Positions 5,538 to 8,449 of a DNA stretch of 8,449 nucleotides are shown piece by piece; the first letter of the stretch is position 1, and each line of letters starts with the position of its first letter. Origin of the DNA: Candidatus Agathobaculum merdigallinarum (GTDB lineage Bacteria > Bacillota > Clostridia > Oscillospirales > Butyricicoccaceae); the NCBI GenBank assembly GCA_019115425.1, contig DXDO01000050.1, positions 1 through 8,449 on the forward strand, written 5' to 3'. The translations under genes and the position numbers were made by a program. Under the pieces are notes generated by a model, which made no database searches, was not told the origin of the DNA, and worked only from the letters and a program-made list of their open reading frames with translations.

Positions 5538-6317
5538 TCAGATCGTTAGGTATAGCTCGCCCCAGCGTCCGCACGGCGCAAAGCCGATCTGCCGGTACAA
5601 CTCGGCCACCTCGTCATAACCGGAGACCAGGCGCGGCGTTTTCCCCATTGACTGGATGCGCTGCACCAGAAAACGGGTGATATATCCGCCCAGCCCCTTA
5701 TGCCGGTGTTCGGGTACGACAGCGACCGCGCCGATCACGCCGCATTCATCGTCCATGGAGGCGATGCTGCCCGTGCCGACGACTTCTCCGCCGATTTCCA
5801 GCTGATACAGCTCGGACAGCCCGTGCGACCGCCTGCGCTCCAGATCCGCCGCCCAGCTGTCGAACACAAAATGCGTGCGGTAGTATTCGTGGCTGCGCTG
5901 CAATACCTCAAAAACCGCGCGCGGATCACCGGAATGGATATCGGGGAAAGCTCCGCGCTGCGGAGCACCGCGGTATACCATATAATAGGAGCTTTCGGTC
6001 GTTCCGCCGAGCAAGTCCTGCAGTGCGCGGCACTGTGCCCGGTTGGTGTCCACTTCATGTACCTGCATGCGCTGGACAAGCGCCGCAATCGGCGCGGGAT
6101 CGGCGCGTTCGTCCGAAGAGATGGTAAGCACGCCGCCGGATGACAGGTACAGTGCGGCGGCAGGCTCGCGGCCCTTGCGGCAAAGGAAAAAGTGTGCGTC
6201 TGGACTGCCGAGCCCGTAGGCGCGCAGCGCAGTTAGCGCGCGTGAGCCGAAGATATGCTCGTGCGCGCAGGCGGTGGTAAAATCCGGAATGTCAACGGTT
6301 GTGACCGGAATCAGCAT
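5538..6317 (-). CDS. GNAT-family N-acetyltransferase
   Basis: This 259-residue protein has a clear GNAT domain in its C-terminal half (about 125-259). Acetyl-CoA-binding motif A is IGAVAVVPEHRHKGLGGYI (195-213), with the R/Q-x-x-G-x-G/A phosphate loop at RHKGLGG. Motif B is the end region DEVAELYRQIGF (235-246), typical for the family. Residues 1-120 form a separate N-terminal region with an Ala/Leu-rich character that may be a degenerate second GNAT-like lobe; this is inferred from length only. The ATG at 6317 has GGAGG (6329-6325) 7 nt upstream. It is the second gene of the minus-strand operon, 59 nt after the regulator. Its substrate is unknown; the setting suggests an amino acid or amine linked to the neighbouring PLP enzymes. 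Confidence 0.85.
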   Translation of the reverse strand: MLIPVTTVDIPDFTTACAHEHIFGSRALTALRAYGLGSPDAHFFLCRKGREPAAALYLSSGGVLTISSDERADPAPIAALVQRMQVHEVDTNRAQCRALQDLLGGTTESSYYMVYRGAPQRGAFPDIHSGDPRAVFEVLQRSHEYYRTHFVFDSWAADLERRRSHGLSELYQLEIGGEVVGTGSIASMDDECGVIGAVAVVPEHRHKGLGGYITRFLVQRIQSMGKTPRLVSGYDEVAELYRQIGFAPCGRWGELYLTI

Positions 6318-6338
6318 GGTGAAGCCTCCATTGCATAA

Positions 6339-6364
6339 GGAAAAGGGCGCGGGCGCCGTTTTCC
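6339..6364 (-). terminator. Strong hairpin after the regulator gene (possible attenuating terminator)
   Basis: GGAAAA-x-GGCGC-2 nt-GCGCC-x-TTTTCC (6339-6364) is symmetrical apart from one mismatched pair. On the minus strand the GC core is followed by CTTTTCCTTAT. It lies between the regulator stop codon (6377) and the GNAT start (6317), so it could terminate part of the transcription and lower expression of the three genes downstream of the regulator. Confidence 0.45.
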
Positions 6365-6376
6365 GAAAATACAGTT

Positions 6377-7078
6377 TCAGTTGTCCTCTTTCCTGATCTG
6401 GGAGAGATAGCGGTATACGCTCGCCTGCGAGCAGTGAAGGGCGTCGGCCACATCTTTGACGGCGCCCTTGAGCAGAAAGATTCCGCCCGTCTCCAGCGAG
6501 GCGATGATCTGCATGCGCTCATCCGGCGTCAGCCGGTCAGCGGTCACTCCCAGCCGGACCAGCTCGCGGCCGACAGCGTCGCCCGCTACGGCGTCGATCG
6601 AGTTGTGGAAGCTTTCGGTCGTGGGGGAGAGCACGGCGTGCGCCGCGCTGCCGGCGGCATGCGGTTCGCCGGACTGAATAAGGTCTGCGACAAAGTGATC
6701 CGGATGACACAGCTGAAGAATGTTTTCGCTGACCGCATGGTAGCGGCTGTCGTCAAAATTGATGCACAGCATGCCGATCAGCTTGCCGTTTTGCTTAATG
6801 AACCATGTGGAGGACCGAAGCGTTTTCCCTGCGGCGGAAACACCGCGGTAGTGCAGACGGTAATCCTGCGTTTCGTAGCTTTTGTCCATCAGAATCTGAA
6901 GCGCGACATTGGTCAGCGGGGCGCCTACTTCGCGTCCGCTGACGTGGTTGTTAGCTATGGCGATGATGGAACGGTTTTTGTCGGTCAGGTCGTGCAGGGC
7001 AACCTCATAGTCGGGGCCCAAAGCCTGTCCCAGAAACTCCGTGAGTTTCACATAATGCTGCAGCAATGCGTTGGCCAT
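6377..7078 (-). CDS. YheO/DauR-type transcriptional regulator
   Basis: This 233-residue protein has two domains. Residues about 5-125 match the YheO-like PAS domain: LGPDYEVALHDL, a following S-I-I-A-I-N-N core, SGREVGAPLT, and later KQNGKLIGMLCINFDD. Residues about 165-230 form a C-terminal helix-turn-helix, with GIFLLKGAVKDVADALHCSQ followed by ASVYRYLSQIRK. DauR, a member of this family, represses D-arginine catabolism in Pseudomonas; other members are little studied. The ATG at 7078 has GAGGTG (7089-7084) 5 nt upstream. It is first in the minus-strand operon and divergent from ridA, the usual position of a local regulator. The PAS-like domain presumably senses an amino-acid-related ligand, which the sequence does not identify. 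Autoregulation is suggested by a 9-mer shared by its own promoter and the ridA promoter. Confidence 0.85.
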   Translation of the reverse strand: MANALLQHYVKLTEFLGQALGPDYEVALHDLTDKNRSIIAIANNHVSGREVGAPLTNVALQILMDKSYETQDYRLHYRGVSAAGKTLRSSTWFIKQNGKLIGMLCINFDDSRYHAVSENILQLCHPDHFVADLIQSGEPHAAGSAAHAVLSPTTESFHNSIDAVAGDAVGRELVRLGVTADRLTPDERMQIIASLETGGIFLLKGAVKDVADALHCSQASVYRYLSQIRKEDN

Positions 7079-7135
7079 GCGCTCACCTCATTTTTCACAT
7101 TTTCAAAAAACAACGGGGTCACTTGGGTTAAATTT

Positions 7136-7165
7136 ATTATAACGTAAAAAACAGGATGCTGCCAA
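7136..7165 (-). promoter_or_regulatory. Promoter of the regulator-GNAT-aldolase-membrane protein operon
   Basis: On the minus strand, TTGGCA (7165-7160), an 18-nt spacer and a perfect TATAAT (7141-7136). The start would be near 7129, giving a leader of about 50 nt before the ATG at 7078. This is the only good promoter upstream of the four minus-strand genes, which are separated by 3 to 76 nt. Confidence 0.65.
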
Positions 7166-7215
7166 AAAAGATTAAGAGAAATTATCACAATAAAAATAAA
7201 AGTTTATTATATCTG

Positions 7216-7245
7216 TTCCACAATTACTATGTAAAATTTCCACAA
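7216..7245. promoter_or_regulatory. Direct repeat TTCCACAA with 22-bp period
   Basis: TTCCACAA occurs at 7216-7223 and again at 7238-7245, 22 bp start to start, about two turns of the helix. It lies between the two divergent promoters, about 50-75 bp upstream of the ridA -35. This is the spacing expected for a protein binding the same face of the DNA twice. The binding protein is unknown; the adjacent YheO-type regulator is the obvious candidate. Confidence 0.4.
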
Positions 7246-7291
7246 AAGGAAAGATAAAATGTGTTAAATCATACGAAATGTACAAAATGGA

Positions 7292-7320
7292 TTGACAAAT
7301 TATTATTCTCATGATAAATT
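7292..7320 (+). promoter_or_regulatory. Promoter of ridA
   Basis: A perfect TTGACA (7292-7297), a 17-nt spacer and TAAATT (7315-7320), preceded by TGA (7312-7314) as an extended -10. Transcription would start near 7327, leaving a short leader with AAGGAGG at 7331-7337. The weak -10 with strong -35 and extended -10 is compatible with a regulated promoter. Confidence 0.6.
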
Positions 7321-7324
7321 TATC
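7313..7324. promoter_or_regulatory. 12-bp palindrome over the ridA -10, candidate operator
   Basis: GATAAATTTATC is a perfect palindrome that covers the -10 hexamer of the ridA promoter. Its inner 9-mer TAAATTTAT recurs at 7129-7137, where it covers the downstream edge of the -10 and the start region of the divergent regulator promoter. A repressor bound at both sites would shut both promoters. The region is AT-rich, so part of this could be chance. Confidence 0.4.
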
Positions 7325-7346
7325 TCAGAAAAGGAGGCGGAGACGG

Positions 7347-7724
7347 ATGAAAAAAACCATCAGTACGGATCTGGCGCCTGCGGCGATCGGACCGTATGCA
7401 CAGGCTGTGGCAACTGACAAGCTGGTCATCACGTCCGGTCAGTTACCCATCAATCCTGCAACCGGCGCGTTTCCGGAAGGAATCGCGGAACAGACGCGGC
7501 AGTCCCTGGAAAACGTCAAGGCAATCCTCGCCGAGGCGGGCGTGGGGATGGACCGCATCATTAAAACGACCGTGTTTCTCAGCGATATGAACAACTTCGG
7601 CGCGATGAACGAGGTGTACGCGACCTTCTTCGGCGAAGGCGGTTATCCGGCCCGTTCTGCGGTTGAAGTGGCGCGCCTGCCCAAGGATGCGCTCGTTGAG
7701 ATCGAAGTGATCGCGGCTCTTTAA
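7347..7724 (+). CDS. ridA: RidA-family enamine/imine deaminase
   Basis: This 125-residue protein is full-length for the RidA (YjgF/YER057c/UK114) family. It is expected to hydrolyse reactive 2-aminoacrylate and related enamines/imines released by PLP enzymes to keto acids and ammonia. Visible family marks are IGPYAQAV with Tyr17 near the N-terminus, SGQLPINPATG (30-40), the long helix EQTRQSLENVKAILAEAG, and GYPARSAVEVARLPKDALVEIE, with the ligand-binding Arg103 and Glu118. These correspond to the active-site residues of E. coli RidA. The start at 7347 has AAGGAGG 9 nt upstream; a longer frame from 7311 would start inside the promoter -10. It precedes the beta-eliminating lyase by 142 nt on the same strand, so its likely job is to clear the aminoacrylate that lyase makes. 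Confidence 0.95.
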   Translation: MKKTISTDLAPAAIGPYAQAVATDKLVITSGQLPINPATGAFPEGIAEQTRQSLENVKAILAEAGVGMDRIIKTTVFLSDMNNFGAMNEVYATFFGEGGYPARSAVEVARLPKDALVEIEVIAAL

Positions 7725-7866
7725 TTTTTTTACGTAGTTCACATTATTTTGTGAAAGATACTGTCCGCCAGTCGGAAATGCCGGAAGTGGGAAGCTGGCA
7801 ATCGATGACCGGGGTATCCTCTAAAAGTAACGGCGCCATGCGCCAAGGATCATTGGAGGTAATTTT
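7725..7866 (+). promoter_or_regulatory. Structured intergenic leader before the beta-eliminating lyase
   Basis: This 142-nt gap begins with a run of seven T (7725-7731). It then contains TTCACA/TGTGAA (7738-7743 with 7750-7755), GATAC/GTATC (7757-7761 with 7814-7818) enclosing GCCAG/CTGGC (7767-7771 with 7795-7799) and a small CGG/CCG stem, and finally GGCGC-CAT-GCGCC (7832-7844) just before the GGAGG at 7855-7859. This nesting could be a regulatory RNA. I do not match it to a riboswitch class I know. No Trp-containing TnaC-like leader peptide with a ribosome binding site is evident, and no good promoter. Confidence 0.3.
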
Positions 7867-8449
7867 ATGGACAAAAATATGGCTCACTATCCGCTGGATG
7901 TTCCCGCTCCCCATCACTATACTTTTGCTGTCCGTGACATCCCTGAAGTCACGATCGAGCAGCGCGAGCGCGCACTGAACGCGACTCACTGGAATGAATT
8001 CGCATTTCCGGCCGGCATGCTGACGGTCGATATGCTGTCTGACTCCGGTACCACTGCAATGACCAACCATCAGTGGGCGTCCCTGTTCCTCGGCGACGAG
8101 GCGTATGGCCGCAACACCGGTTACTACGTACTGCTCGACACCTTCCGCGACATCTTCGAGCGCGGCGGCGAGAAGAACTGGAAGAAGATCATCGACCTCG
8201 TGCGCACCGACTGCCGCGATGTTGAGAAGATGATGAACGAAGTTTACCTCTGCGAGTATGAGGGCGGCCTGTTCAACGGCGGCGCGAAGCAGATGGAGCG
8301 CCCGAACTCTTTCATTATCCAGCAGGGCCGTGCAGCTGAGTCTGTTCTGATGGAAATCGTTCGCAACATCCTGAACCGCCGTTACCCGGGCAAGAAATTC
8401 ACCATCCCGTCCAACGGCCACTTCGATACCACCGAGGGCAACATCAAGC
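7867..8449 (+). CDS. Tryptophanase/tyrosine phenol-lyase-like beta-eliminating lyase, 5' part
   Basis: The frame is open to the window end; 194 codons are visible from the ATG at 7867, with GGAGGT (7855-7860) close upstream. The protein starts MDKNMAHYPLDVPAPHHYTF. It contains MLTVDMLSDSGTTAM (51-65), LFLGDEAYG (73-81), IIQQGRAAESV (150-160) and PSNGHFDTTEGN (181-192). These match LLTDSGT, GDEAY, THQGRGAE and the FDTT stretch of tryptophanase and tyrosine phenol-lyase, which split aromatic amino acids to pyruvate, ammonia and indole or phenol. Between the GDEAY and QGR blocks it has about 50 extra residues (roughly 98-148) absent from E. coli TnaA. This is the long form I know from Clostridia and relatives, often labelled tryptophanase without proof. 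The PLP lysine lies beyond the window. Codon use is strongly biased to C/G-ending codons, suggesting high expression. Substrate is uncertain. Confidence 0.9.
   Translation, partial: MDKNMAHYPLDVPAPHHYTFAVRDIPEVTIEQRERALNATHWNEFAFPAGMLTVDMLSDSGTTAMTNHQWASLFLGDEAYGRNTGYYVLLDTFRDIFERGGEKNWKKIIDLVRTDCRDVEKMMNEVYLCEYEGGLFNGGAKQMERPNSFIIQQGRAAESVLMEIVRNILNRRYPGKKFTIPSNGHFDTTEGNIK

Noticed and set aside
7751..7978. A 75-codon plus frame crossing the lyase start, considered as a TnaC-like leader peptide
   Set aside because: It has no ribosome binding site, starts with GTG inside a small hairpin, overlaps the lyase out of frame by over 100 nt, and lacks the TnaC layout of a short peptide with a critical Trp before a stop codon.
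7744..8421. A 225-codon minus-strand open frame opposite the beta-eliminating lyase
   Set aside because: The plus strand encodes an unmistakable lyase with a ribosome binding site; the minus frame has no recognisable domain.
1..8449. CRISPR arrays, tRNA or rRNA genes, insertion sequences and phage genes
   Set aside because: None were seen: no regularly spaced repeats, no cloverleaf with a CCA end, and no transposase, integrase or phage structural motifs in any frame.

Overview
The window looks like a chromosomal segment of a fairly GC-rich Firmicute, most likely a Clostridia-class anaerobe of the gut type. This is inferred from GGAGG-type ribosome binding sites at 5-11 nt, sigma-A-like promoters, and the families present: CmpB-type ABC permease, SWIM protein, YczE-like membrane protein, YheO-type regulator, and a long-form tryptophanase-like lyase. 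The species cannot be named from sequence alone.

Layout. (1) 1-3046, plus strand: the 3' end of a CmpB-type ABC permease; a zinc-ribbon protein with one membrane segment and its own extended -10 promoter; and a SWIM zinc-finger protein with a helical repeat-like body. (2) 3047-3760: a 714-bp stretch without a conventional gene. It contains what reads as a compact type I toxin-antitoxin locus: a 23-codon hydrophobic peptide on the minus strand, its promoter, a hairpin that buries its Shine-Dalgarno sequence, and a consensus promoter on the opposite strand firing an antisense RNA into the toxin 3' end. The rest of the gap (about 3470-3760) holds inverted repeats and one plus-strand terminator-like hairpin. 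(3) 3761-7078, minus strand, read right to left: YheO/DauR-type regulator, GNAT acetyltransferase, low-specificity L-threonine aldolase, YczE-like membrane protein. (4) 7079-7346: an AT-rich divergent promoter region. (5) 7347-8449, plus strand: RidA, then a tryptophanase/tyrosine phenol-lyase-like beta-eliminating lyase cut by the window end.

How it may fit together. The right half looks like one divergent amino-acid catabolic locus. Beta-eliminating lyases and related PLP enzymes release 2-aminoacrylate, and RidA hydrolyses such enamine/imine intermediates, so ridA directly before the lyase is coherent. The YheO-type regulator is divergent to ridA and heads the operon carrying a second PLP enzyme (threonine aldolase) and a membrane protein, so it is the natural candidate regulator of both sides. 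The two promoters share a 9-mer, TAAATTTAT, that overlaps both -10 regions and sits in a 12-bp palindrome on the ridA side.

The most interesting item is the compact toxin/antisense locus at about 3182-3469. Its two opposing transcripts begin with the same stem-loop-forming sequence, so the DNA carries inverted repeats at the two 5' ends rather than the direct repeats described for Fst/par-type loci.
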